A stretch of 64,000 bases of DNA from Nyssa sinensis (lineage: Eukaryota > Streptophyta > Magnoliopsida > Cornales > Nyssaceae): positions 29,359,307 to 29,423,306 of the forward strand of contig CM018035.1 in the NCBI GenBank assembly GCA_008638375.1, read 5' to 3'. Below the pieces are notes generated by a model. That model was not told the origin of the DNA. It did not search any database and saw nothing but the letters and a program-made list of their open reading frames with translations. The translations under genes were made by a program, and so were the position numbers. Shown here in pieces: positions 36,627-47,700 of this stretch (position 1 is its first letter; every line of letters begins with the position of its first letter).

Positions 36627-36684
36627 GGAATTGAACCCTTGACCTACCAAGGTAAGCAACTTTGTCTCAAAAAGTTACCAACTA
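36627..36684 (-). promoter_or_regulatory. Antisense tRNA-like module (A and B box) in LTR A
   Basis: On the minus strand: TAGTTGGTAAC (36684-36674, A-box-like), then about 37 bases later GGTTCAATTCC (36637-36627, B-box-like) within GGTCAAGGGTTCAATTCCCC. This resembles the head of a tRNA-derived SINE. Equivalents: 45109-45166, 20651-20708, 31679-31689 (B box), 49993-50003 (B box), 2416-2426 (B box). Pol III activity is unproven. Confidence 0.5.
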
Positions 36685-37871
36685 GGCTGTTGGTTACTTT
36701 GTGCATAAATACAGCAATATATGTATATAACCTATAATCTGCTCAAGCCACCACCCAAAGTGGCCAATGGCCTTGCATGCATTCCCTTCATCATAGCCCT
36801 CCATCACCTCCATCAAGTCAGCAGTCACAAACCCACTAAGGGTAGAGATACACTCATATGTGTATAGCCCTATATGTACATATATATATACATAACTTGC
36901 ATCAGATTCTCTCTTTAGAGAATTCTGAAATTCTGAAAACTGAGTCATACGTGAGGGATTGAGAGAGAGTGAGGGTGAAGTGTGGAGAGAGAGAGAGAGA
37001 AGGGAGATTGTGCATGCAAGTGAGAGAGGAAATTGGCAATTGAAGTAAAGGCTTGAGGATTTCATGCATGACCTGAGGAACTTGAGGACACTGTGAGAGG
37101 TCTGGGTCGAGCCATAACCGAGAGGGACAGCACTGTGAAGGTAAAAATTCTAAAATTATCTTCAATTCTTGTTTTGTAGATTTTGAATTATTTTGATGAG
37201 TTGCTACGGCTATAGACTACATGCATGCCTCATTATTGACTCTAGGAACTGTTTTGAGTGTATAGCATGGCTTAGAAGTCTCGGATAGATCAAAACCCAT
37301 GAAACCCGAGACCAACCTCCATTGATGAACCTTGGAAACCCAGGTCTGAATCGACCATAACAGTTCAGAGTTTTGAGTGTCAAGGCCTGAAATAGACCCC
37401 AAGAGGATCTCAAATATGTACCTACGCGACCTCGAGACTCACTGTAGCCCCACGAAATTGGAAATGAACCTACGGGTTTAAAATCCAATCCGTTAAAACT
37501 CGAGACTAAACTGAAATATATAAATAGGGTCTTGATCCTTAGAGTTTGTAGGTCACGTAGCTTCAAACCACACACGAAATGGTTGAGAAATGAGGGTGCT
37601 AGATCGAGTTGCAGGTCACGGTTACTCCCTTGAAAACAGAACTTGTTGGGTTGATTTGATGCCCAAAATCGATGCCAAAGTGTTGGTGTGACCCTCAGGA
37701 GTCGATACCACCCCAAAACAGCAAGAAACCGCACCCTAAAACTCACGAAATAGAAGCTAAAAATCTGCAGAAAATAGGGCAACACCGAGTCAGTTTGTGG
37801 AGAAGACGGAGTTGACTCGGCTGAGTCGACCGAGTCGATCGAGTCGAGATGGGTTGGGCCGAGCCAACTCG

Positions 37872-37881
37872 GACACGTGTC
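37872..37881. promoter_or_regulatory. G-box palindrome GACACGTGTC
   Basis: Perfect 10-bp palindrome with an ACGTG core, preceded by GAGTCGA-type repeats. Also at 46354-46363, 21906-21915, 32929-32938 and 51258-51267; a shorter ACACGTGT version is at 3685-3692. Confidence 0.5.
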
Positions 37882-37954
37882 TGTCCCAGGGACTGCCACT
37901 GCATTAATAAAGCTGCGTCGTTTTGAATAAATAGTTTTTTAAATTTAATTGAGG

Positions 37955-37977
37955 GCTGACGTCATCGTGACGTCAGC
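37955..37977. promoter_or_regulatory. Palindromic pair of TGACGTCA boxes (5' LTR of A; second copy 46436-46458)
   Basis: Arms GCTGACGTCA and TGACGTCAGC around TCG. Both LTRs of A keep it unchanged, and LTR E has the same structure. It is missing from family B and from the solo LTR at 2103. Confidence 0.65.
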
Positions 37978-38824
37978 AATGTAACAGACCGGTCAGAACC
38001 GGACTGAACCGGACCGGTTCAGTTGTAAAGAGACTGAACCCTTTGGTTCAGTTTTGAACTTTTAAATAATTGCAAATTGACCCTCCACTGTTTGACAGAA
38101 TTATACTAAGGCCCAGATTTTTAAAATCTTTTGCAATTATACCCCTGAAAAATTAAATAAAATAATAAAATAATTATTTAATTATTTTATTAAAAGGGGA
38201 TAATTACTATATTGCCCCTGGACCCTGAACGAGTCAAACCAAGTCCGAATTTAATGATTGAATAGTGTAATCTTACTATTTCGGGCACTCCGGACTCAAT
38301 GGTGGAGTCCGATTTGTGAAACCAAGTCCCGAAAAATACAGACATGTAAAGGGTAAATGACCATACTGCCCCTAATGACACATAGGGCCAAATTTCACTG
38401 AAAGATAGTCCATTTTAACTATGTTGGACATTCCGGACTCAATGGTGAGGTCCGTGACTACAAATAAAGTACCGAAAAATACAACATATGAAATTACCAT
38501 AATACCCCTGACACTGTACAAGGCCTAAATGAAGTCCGATTAAAACGGAATCAATACTAGTGATTGACCTGACACTTGTGAGACTGTATGCGTGATTAGA
38601 TGACGAATCCGAGACAGAAATTATGTGACGGCAAAAATGACCAAAATACCCCTGATATACCCGAACCCAGATTTAAAAGCCGAGAGAGTCTAAATTGACT
38701 TTCTTCGACCTTCCGAACTAAATGGTTAGGTCCATAATATGAAAATCAGAACCGATAAATATATGAAGGCATCTGTTCTAACATGTCAAACTGTGTTCTA
38801 GGTAAAAATATCACTTAAACTACC

Positions 38825-39612
38825 ATGGACAAACAGGGCAAGAAATTCACCATCATGACTAAGGCAGAGAGGTTAGCCGATAAGAAACAGCAAGAGTTTA
38901 TGCAAGAATTACTGAGGCAGCAAAGAGTTATAGAGCGCCATATTAGAATAGCTAAGTCCACTGAAATCGTTTCCATCCAGCCCTTCATATATAAGGCACG
39001 TACTAAGGAAATGATTGCCGAGGCCAAGATGAAAAAACAGGAAGATACTGAAACCCTAAGCCAAATGCTTAAGAGGTAAAAACCTAAGAACTAGCCACTA
39101 TAAGTTAGTTCCATGAAACCCATCATAGGGTAGACTTACTCAGTCTAAGGTCATGAGTTGATAAATCTTTATAAATTGTTTTAGGCTTAAAGAGAAAAAG
39201 AGGAAGGCTCCGTTCCTAGCTTCAAATTCAAATATTGAAGGTGAGTAACTTCTGACACTGTTTTAGTTACTGCTCCTTGATCTGTTAAATTGTTTCGAAT
39301 ACCATATGTTTTGAATGCAATTGTTTTAAATGCATGCTTTTATCACCGATGACATGGTTTTTAGTTTCTCAAATGATTAACTATACTTCTGATTGATATG
39401 CTAGCACTCTGAACTGTTTATTTGTTTTGATCTATTGAACTTGACTTGGATTTATTGAACTATTAATTCCAAACTGATTTACTTAACCATGTGATTTAAG
39501 CAAAGATTGAATTCGAAACTCTTGCCTGGATATCTGTGTTACTCACTGGGCTTTCAAAGCTCATTCCATTATTTTAATAATTTCAGGGGAACCCTCAGAT
39601 GGACAGGTTTAG
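38825..39612 (+). CDS. LTR-embedded small gene, three exons (5' LTR copy)
   Basis: Exon 1 38825-39075, intron AG/GTAAAAACC...TTTTAG, exon 2 39185-39240, intron GTGAGTAACT...ATTTCAG, exon 3 39587-39612 with TAG at 39610-39612. This gives 110 codons plus stop. Without splicing the frame would stop at TAA 39077-39079, two bases past the donor (84 residues). Residues 8-14 are FTIMTKA; the centre is glutamine/arginine rich (RQQRVIERHIRIAK) with a conserved SIQPFIYK. Exon 2 adds a basic KEKKRKAP stretch that could be a nuclear localisation signal. Protein function unknown; no zinc finger or catalytic motif seen. The start ATG sits 44 bases after TGTTCTAGGTAAAA, similar to the solo copy. Evidence for a real gene: same exon 2 and 3 lengths, phases and stop as the diverged copy at 4623-5481, and mostly silent or conservative codon changes. 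No transcript evidence. Confidence 0.65.
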
Positions 39613-40029
39613 CAGGTCCAGAACTTAGGGGGAAAAAGTTGGAGACCCCCAAATAGAATGATAACCCATTTTTGAGAATCTATATCATTTTTGTACTTTT
39701 GTGTAACTGAACAGACTATGACCTTTTGTAGTGGAACTGTTTTGTAATCTTAATTAAGATAGGTCTGACTATGATATATCCTGAATGCTCTACCAAGTAT
39801 ATATGTATGCATTCTCATGTGAATATTCCGCTGCTTAAACTATATATGTTGAATGCATTATGCTTGGGATTTAGATCGGAATGGCCTTTGGTTAGGATTA
39901 CCGTCGGGGTTTGTTTTCAAAAAAAAATAAAAAAAAAAAAAAACTGATAAAACCCGATGGGTGCCTAACTGGCCTTTGCCACGTACCCCAAATCCGCACA
40001 GGGTGGGTCTGGGGGATGTGACAAAAGAG

Positions 40030-40041
40030 TGGTATCAGAGC
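40030..40041 (+). other. Primer-binding site of element A
   Basis: TGGTATCAGAGC, exact initiator Met-tRNA complement, six bases after the LTR end GTGACA. Confidence 0.95.
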
Positions 40042-40212
40042 AACAGGTTTGAAAGTCAGTATAGACCAGAACCTTAGGGTTATTTAAACACTGAATCCTT
40101 AGAAAGCGAATACTTAAGTCATAGAAATTCTGAATCGATGAACAACCTGAATGACATTCTTACTATGACACATTGAATGAGGATACTTAGAATACTTTTT
40201 ATCTTGCTTCAG

Positions 40213-43200
40213 ATGTCGCCTCGAACTAGGAATAGCAATAGGGGACCGCAGGCCCCAACGGAGAGCGTAGCCCTACGGGAAATGAGGGCCACATTAGCTC
40301 AATTCGGCCAGGCCATTGAGGGACTATCAAGAACCTTACAGCAACACCAGGCCGGACCAGCAAATAACCCGGTAGAGCCTCCGGTAGTTCCGCCTCCGCC
40401 TGCCCCAGCACAACCGTTGGAAACTGGCATTCGTAATGACTTGTTAGATCGCTTCCATAAGCTCAAACCCCCGACCTTCGATGCTGTTACCGACCCTGAG
40501 AAAGCTGAGCTGTGGGTCATGTCAATGGAAAAGACCTTTAAGCTCTTGATTTGTTCGGAAGCCGAGAAAGTGATGCTAGCCACTTACATGTTACAGGGAG
40601 AAGCTTACAAGTGGTGGCTCGAGATGCAAGTACAGAATCCTGCCATTACCTGGGCCGATTTTATTGAAAAGTTTTATGGCATGTTCTTTCCCCCTACAAT
40701 CCGGGAGAGAAAAATTCAGGAGTTTGCCACCCTAAAACAAGGGGACATGACCGTAATTCAATATGCAGCCAAGTTCTCTGCATTGTCCAGATTTGCTTCC
40801 TTTTTGGTGAGGGAAGAGCATAATAGGGCAAGGAAATTCCTCGCAGGTCTTCGGATCGGGATACGGACTAAAGTCTCGGCCTTTGAACTACACACCTATT
40901 CCGATGTCCTTAACAAAGCCCTAGTTATTGAAAAGGACATGGAAGAGTTCAACCAACTGAAGGACCAGGAAAGAAAGAAAAAGGGCAAAAACATTAAGAA
41001 GGAGCAGCCGAGCAAGAAGCAAAGGACTGAGGGCCCAAGTAAGAGCAACAAGGGTCAGAAGAAAACTGAGGAAGTGTCCAGATGCCCTCACTGCCAGAAC
41101 CTACACCCTGGAGAATGTCGTCGACTGACTGGTGCATGCTACCGATGTGGAGATAAGGGGCACCAAGTCAAAGATTGCCCGCAACATCCACCAATCCCGA
41201 GAGCCCCTACCTTGACTACCAGCACCGCAGAACGGAAGCCTATTCCAGTACCTCTTGCCAAGACAAAGGACAAAGGCAAGGAGCCACAAGGCCGCCCGGG
41301 AAGAGTCTTTGCACTGCTACCAGGAGACACCTCTGCTGCAAATGCTGTAGTAGCAGGTATAATCCCGATTTCTAGAATTCCTGCATATGTGTTGATTGAC
41401 CCTGGATCCACGCATTCTTTTGTGTCTCCATCTTTTGTTGATAAACTGCATAAGATACCTGAACCTATGGATGAACTGTTATCGGTACAAATTCCTTCTG
41501 GGATGTCAATGATTGGGTCCATGATTCTTAGGGACTGTAGAGTAATGATTGGAGACCAGGAGTTGTTAGTCAATCTAATACCCTTAGCAATAAAGGGGTT
41601 TGATGTGATATTGGGCATGGATTGGTTGTCACACAATCATGCCACCATCGATTGTTTTGAGAAAAGTGTATTGTTTCAGCCCCCGGGACAGCCCGAGTTT
41701 ATGTTTAGGGGAAAGGGGATTACCCCACCACCCTACCTAATCTCTGCCATTCAGGCAGGGAGGTTATTAAAGAAAGGGTGTCGTGGTTATTTATGTAGTG
41801 TCTTGGATACCCAAGCCCAGAATCCCCCACTGCCTGAAGTACCAGTTGTGTGTGAATTTCCCGACGTGTTTCCAGATGAACTACCGCAAGGAACGGTTGA
41901 TCGAGAGATCGAGTTTTCCATTGATCTTATCCCTGGAACTCAACCTATATCCAAAACTCCCTACCGAATGGCCCCATCAGAGTTAAGGGAGTTGAAAGCC
42001 CAATTAGAGGAATTGTTGGAGAAAGGGTTTATCCGACCCAGTGTATCTCCTTGGGGAGCACCCGTGTTGTTCGTGAAAAAGAAGGACGGCTCCCTAAGAC
42101 TGTGCATTGATTACCGTGAGCTAAATAAAGTGACGGTAAAGAATAAGTACCCTCTTCCGCGTATCGATGAGTTGTTTGACCAGTTACAAGGGGCAAGTGT
42201 ATTTTCTAAAATTGACTTGAGATCGGGGTACCATCAACTCAAAGTCAAGGACACTGATGTACCAAAGACAGCCTTCCGTACCCGATACGGCCACTATGAG
42301 TTCCTGGTCATGCCTTTTGGCGTGACTAACGCCCCTGCCGCGTTCATGGATTTAATGAACCGGGTTTTTAAATCGTATTTGGACAACTTCATCATTGTGT
42401 TTATCGATGATATACTAGTATACTCGCGGAACGAGGAAGATCATGAAAGACATCTGGGAATAGCACTACAAACCCTGAGAGAGCACAGACTGTATGCAAA
42501 ATTCAGCAAGTGTGAATTCTGGTTGTCCAGCATTACCTTCTTGGGCCATGTGATTTCCAAAGAAGGCATCGCTGTTGATCCACAGAAGGTGGACGCTATA
42601 TTGGATTGGCCCCAGCCGACCACTGTAACAGAAGTCAGAAGTTTTCTTGGACTGGCTGGATACTACCGACGTTTCGTGAAAGATTTCGCAAAGCTGGCCA
42701 AACCGCTCACACATTTGACCAAGAGTAATGTACCATTCATTTGGGCTGATGAGCAAGAAAAGAGTTTCCAGCTGCTAAAAGAGAAGCTGACCACAGCGCC
42801 AGTATTGACTATTCCCTCCAGAGAAGGGAAGTTTGTCATTTACTGTGACGCCTCTTATAAGGGACTGGGTTGTGTCCTTATGCAGAATGATAGAGTCATC
42901 GCCTATGCTTCCCGACAGCTCCGACCTCATGAGCAAAACTATCCTACCCATGATCTAGAATTAGCTGCAGTGGTGTTTGCCCTAAAAATCTGGCGCCACT
43001 ACCTATATGGGGAGGTGTGTGAGATTTTTACTGATCACAAGAGTTTGAAATATTTCTTCACACAGAAGGAATTAAACATGAGGCAACGAAGATGGCTAGA
43101 ACTAATTAAGGATTATGATGTGGCTATTCAGTACCATCCGGGTAAGGCAAATGTGGTGGCCGACGCCTTGAGTCGACGATCTGGAAGCCTTGCCTACATG

Positions 43201-43621
43201 ATTACCTCTCAGGAGGAGTTAATTCGAGATCTGGATGAAATGGGTATCGAGGTAGTTCCACCAGGTAGCACGGCTTGTCTGGCCAATTTGACTGTTGGAT
43301 CTACATTGGTGGAGCGAATTAAAGCGGGACAGACTCAAGATGAGGAGTTGATTAGAATCTGTGATGAAGTAAAGGCAACGGGGAAAGCTGATTTTGAAAT
43401 TCAGGACGGAATTCTACGGTATCGAGGTAGGTTGTGTGTGCCCAAGATACCCGAGTTAAGAAAGGAAATTCTGGAAGAAGCCCATGCCTCGAGATTCACG
43501 ATACACCCTGGGATTACGAAGATGTATCATGACCTCAGGGAGTTATACTGGTGGACCGGATTGAAGAAGGACTGTAGCAAATTTTATTGCTCACTGCACA
43601 CGATGCCAACAGGTGAAAGTT
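40213..43621 (+). CDS. Gag-pol of element A: gag, protease, RT, RNase H, start of integrase (frame broken)
   Basis: I prefer the ATG at 40213 ([13 protein letters not shown]) over 40177, because the 12 codons before it are hydrophobic and unlike gag; CTTCAG directly precedes it. Numbering from 40177: gag core with [20 protein letters not shown] near 150, zinc knuckle [14 protein letters not shown] at 321-334, protease [12 protein letters not shown] with catalytic Asp 408, RT with [20 protein letters not shown] and catalytic FIDDILVYS at 742-750, and RNase H with [13 protein letters not shown] near 889. The integrase zinc-binding start (H...H) is reached near 1110. One extra T in the run 43582-43585 shifts the frame before the CxxC, and translation ends at TGA 43621-43623. 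Otherwise the frame is clean for more than 3.3 kb, which with 0.35% LTR divergence marks a recent insertion. Confidence 0.93.
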
Positions 43622-44731
43622 GAGCATCAACGTCCTAGCGGACTTCTGCAACCACTCCCTATTCCGGAATGGAAGTGGGATCATATTACCATGGATTTTG
43701 TGTCCGGTTTTCCCAAGTCACCGAAAGGCTCTGATGCTGTCTGGGTCATAGTGGACAGATTGACCAAGTCTGCTCACTTTCTACCTGTCAGGACCACTTA
43801 TAGCTTAGAGAAGTTTGCCGCATTGTACATTCAGGAAATTGTACGCTTACATGGCACACCATTGTCCATTGTATCCGATCGAGATCCCCGATTTGTGTCT
43901 CGATTTTGGAAAAGTCTACAGGAGGCACTCGGCACGGAACTCAAGTTCAGTACAGCATATCACCCACAGACTGACGGACAATCTGAAAGAGTGATACAGA
44001 TATTAGAGGATATGCTGCGACTGTGTGCACTGGACTTCAAAGGAAACTGGGCAGAGCATCTGCCACTTGTCGAGTTTGCCTATAATAACAGTTATCAATC
44101 CAGCATTAAAATGGCACCGTATGAGGCACTATACGGGAGGAAGTGCCGATCTCCACTTTGCTGGATTGAAACCGGTGAACAGAAGCTGCTTGGGCCAGAT
44201 TTAGTCCAAGCCACTACGGAACAAATTCAGAGAATCCGGAACAGACTGCAAACGGCCCAGAGCCGGTACAAAAGCTATGCTGATAATCGGAGGAAGGATC
44301 TTGAATTCCAAGTAGGCGATCTTGTGTTTCTTAAAGTGTCGCCACTAAAGGGAGTACTTCGATTCGGCAAGAAAGGCAAGTTAAGTCCTCGTTACATTGG
44401 TCCTTTTGAGATATTAAAGAGAATTGGCCCGGTTGCATATAGTCTGGCATTACCGCCTGAGTTGGACAAGGTACACCGTGTATTTCACGTATCCATGTTA
44501 CGGAAGTGTATACAAGAACCGGGGCAAGTCATTGAGTATGAGCCACTCAAGTTGAGAGAAGACTTAACGTATGAAGAACGACCAGTCCAGATTCTTGATC
44601 GAAAAGAAAAGACTTTGCGTAACAAGGCAATTCCGTTAGTCAAAGTCTTGTGGAGAAATCACACTAGTGAAGAAGCAACCTGGGAACTTGAAGCTGAAAT
44701 GCATGAAAAATATCCCGAGTTGTTTACTTGA
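43586..44731 (+). CDS. Pol of element A: integrase core and chromodomain, shifted frame
   Basis: Continues the polyprotein in the next frame (first ATG at 43613). The catalytic triad is visible in [25 protein letters not shown] and [16 protein letters not shown] (D, D, E). The GPY/F-type module follows ([20 protein letters not shown]), then [13 protein letters not shown]. The end ([20 protein letters not shown]) is a chromodomain-like fold typical of Tekay/Del chromoviruses, which can direct insertion to heterochromatin. The product needs the upstream part to work, so the copy as read is probably inactive unless the T insertion is a sequencing error. Confidence 0.93.
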   Translation: MAHCTRCQQVKVEHQRPSGLLQPLPIPEWKWDHITMDFVSGFPKSPKGSDAVWVIVDRLTKSAHFLPVRTTYSLEKFAALYIQEIVRLHGTPLSIVSDRDPRFVSRFWKSLQEALGTELKFSTAYHPQTDGQSERVIQILEDMLRLCALDFKGNWAEHLPLVEFAYNNSYQSSIKMAPYEALYGRKCRSPLCWIETGEQKLLGPDLVQATTEQIQRIRNRLQTAQSRYKSYADNRRKDLEFQVGDLVFLKVSPLKGVLRFGKKGKLSPRYIGPFEILKRIGPVAYSLALPPELDKVHRVFHVSMLRKCIQEPGQVIEYEPLKLREDLTYEERPVQILDRKEKTLRNKAIPLVKVLWRNHTSEEATWELEAEMHEKYPELFT

Positions 44732-44766
44732 TATTGTAGACTGAGTTTTGGGGACAAAACTCTTCT

Positions 44767-44780
44767 GAAGGGGGGGAGGA
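44767..44780 (+). other. Polypurine tract of element A
   Basis: GAAGGGGGGGAGGA immediately precedes the 3' LTR. GGGGACAAAACTCTTCT lies upstream, with a near copy in element B. Confidence 0.92.
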
Positions 44781-47700
44781 TGTAATACCCCAATTTCGTA
44801 ACTGACATGTTTTGTATATGAGAAAACTGTTTTGGGAATGAAATGTCAGGTTTAGCTAATTTAATGCCTATTTTTAATAGTGATAAAACTCGAATTAGCT
44901 AATTAAGGGAAACTCGAGAAAATAAAAATTGACATTGAACCTTGGTCAATGGAAGATATTCTGAGTAGGAAGTGACAGAAAGAAACTGCACTGAAAAAGG
45001 AGTTACAGATTGGGAGTTAATGCCAAAACAGTGAAACTGGAATTTAGCGACAACCAAACAGGGCCTTAACCAGAAAATAAGAGAAAATGGTCACTTGGGA
45101 GGCCAAGGGGAATTGAACCCTTGACCTACCAAGGTAAGCAACTTTGTCTCAAAAAGTTACCAACTAGGCTGTTGGTTACTTTGTGCATAAATACAGCAAT
45201 ATATGTATATAACCTATAATCTGCTCAAGCCACCACCCAAATTGGCCAATGGCCTTGCATGCATTCCCTTCATCATAGCCCTCCATCACCTCCATCAAGT
45301 CAGCAGTCACAAACCCACTAAGGGTAGAGATACACTCATATGTGTATAGCCCTATATGTACATATATATATACATAACTTGCATCAGATTCTCTCTTTAG
45401 AGAATTCTGAAATTCTGAAAACTGAGTCATACGTGAGGGATTGAGAGAGAGTGAGGGTGAAGTGTGGAGAGAGAGAGAGAGAAGGGAGATTGTGCATGCA
45501 AGTGAGAGAGGAAATTGGCAATTGAAGTAAAGGCTTGAGGATTTCATGCATGACCTGAGGAACTTGAGGACACTGTGAGAGGTCTGGGTCGAGCCATAAC
45601 CGAGAGGGACAGCACTGTGAAGGTAAAAATTCTAAAATTATCTTCAATTCTTGTTTTGTAGATTTTGAATTATTTTGATGAGTTGCTACGGCTATAGACT
45701 ACATGCATGCCTCATTATTGACTCTAGGAACTGTTTTGAGTGTATAGCATGGCTTAGAAGTCTCGGATAGATCAAAACCCATGAAACCCGAGACCAACCT
45801 CCATTGATGAACCTTGGAAACCCAGGTCTGAATCGACCATAACAGTTCAGAGTTTTGAGTGTCAAGGCCTGAAATAGACCCCAAGAGGATCTCAAATATG
45901 TACCTACGCGACCTCGAGACTCACTGTAGCCCCACGAAATTGGAAATGAACCTACGGGTTTAAAATCCAATCCGTTAAAACTCGAGACTAAACTGAAATA
46001 TATAAATAGGGTCTTGATCCTTAGAGTTTGTAGGTCACGTAGCTTCAAACCACACACGAAATGGTTGAGAAATGAGGGTGCTAGATCGAGTTGCAGGTCA
46101 CGGTTACTCTCTTGAAAACAGAACTTGTTGGGTTGATTTGATGCCCAAAACCGATGCCAAAGTGTTGGTGTGACCCTCAGGAGTCGATACCACCCCAAAA
46201 CAGCAAGAAACCGTACCCTAAAACTCACGAAATAGAAGCTAAAAATCTGCAGAAAATAGGGCAACACCGAGTCAGTTTGTGGAGAAGACGGAGTTGACTC
46301 GGCTGAGTCGACCGAGTCGATCGAGTCGAGATGGGTTGGGCCGAGCCAACTCGGACACGTGTCTGTCCCAGGGACTGCCACTGCATTAATAAAGCTACGT
46401 CGTTTTGAATAAATAGTTTTTAAATTTATTTGAGGGCTGACGTCATCGTGACGTCAGCAATGTAACAGACCGGTCAGAACCGGACTGAACCGGACCGGTT
46501 CAGTTGTAAAGAGACTGAACCCTTTGGTTCAGTTTTGAACTTTTAAATAATTGCAAATTGACCCTCCACTGTTTGACAGAATTATACTAAGGCCCAGATT
46601 TTTAAAATCTTTTGCAATTATACCCCTGAAAAATTAAATAAAATAATAAAATAATTATTTAATTATTTTATTAAAAGGGGATAATTACTATATTGCCCCT
46701 GGACCCTGAACGAGTCAAACCAAGTCCGAATTTAATGATTGAATAGTGTAATCTTACTATTTCGGGCACTCCGGACTCAATGGTGGAGTCCGATTTGTGA
46801 AACCAAGTCCCGAAAAATACAGACATGTAAAGGGTAAATGACCATACTGCCCCTAATGACACATAGGGCCAAATTTCACTGAAAGATAGTCCATTTTAAC
46901 TATGTTGGACATTCCGGACTCAATGGTGAGGTCCGTGACTACAAATAAAGTACCGAAAAATACAACATATGAAATTACCATAATACCCCTGACACTGTAC
47001 AAGGCCTAAATGAAGTCCGATTAAAACGGAATTAATACTAGTGATTGACCTGACACTTGTGAGACTGTATACATGATTAGATGACGAATCCGAGACAGAA
47101 ATTATGTGACGGCAAAAATGACCAAAATACCCCTGATATACCCGAACCCAGATTTAAAAGCCGAGAGAGTCTAAATTGACTTTCTTCGACCTTCCGAACT
47201 CAATGGTTAGGTCCATAATATGAAAATCAGAACCGATAAATATATGAAGGCATCTGTTCTAACATGTCAAACTGTGTTCTAGGTAAAAATATCACTTAAA
47301 CTACCATGGACAAACAGGGCAAGAAATTCACCATCATGACTAAGGCAGAGAGGTTAGCCGATAAGAAACAGCAAGAGTTTATGCAAGAATTACTGAGGCA
47401 GCAAAGAGTTATTGAGCGCCATATTAGAATAGCTAAGTCCACTGAAATCGTTTCCATCCAGCCCTTCATATATAAGGCACGTACTAAGGAAATGATTGCC
47501 GAGGCCAAGATGAAAAAACAGGAAGATACTGAAACCCTAAGCCAAATGCTTAAGAGGTAAAGACCTAAGAACTAGCCACTATAAGTTAGTTCCATGAAAC
47601 CCATCATAGGGTAGACTTACTCAGTCTAAGGTCATGAGTTGATAAATCTTTATAAATTGTTTTAGGCTTAAAGAGAAAAAGAGGAAGGCTCCGTTCCTAG

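Larger units (their letters stand above)
36299..40023 (+). repeat. 5' LTR of element A
   Basis: Starts TGTAATACCCCAATTTTG, ends GGGGGATGTGACA. Contains the antisense tRNA-like module, a CCAAT-like palindrome TTGGCCAATGG only in the 3' copy (the 5' copy has AGTGGCCAATGG), TA-rich TATA candidate near 36876-36892, GA run 36978-37001, repeat array 38270-38740, and the embedded gene 38825-39612. Confidence 0.95.

Noticed and set aside
36627..36684. A true tRNA gene on the minus strand
   Set aside because: A- and B-box-like strings are present but I cannot draw a full cloverleaf with acceptor stem; kept only as a tRNA-like module.
37210..37899. Long minus-strand open frame (229 codons), also at 45692-46381
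   Set aside because: It lies in LTR sequence, has no recognisable motif, and its apparent conservation is only LTR identity. Part of it recurs at 21589-21933 because of the mosaic patch, with both flanks diverging.
38815..39027. Minus-strand open frame opposite the LTR gene (also 47296-47508)
   Set aside because: Shadow of exon 1: third-position changes seen on the plus strand fit plus-strand coding, not this frame.
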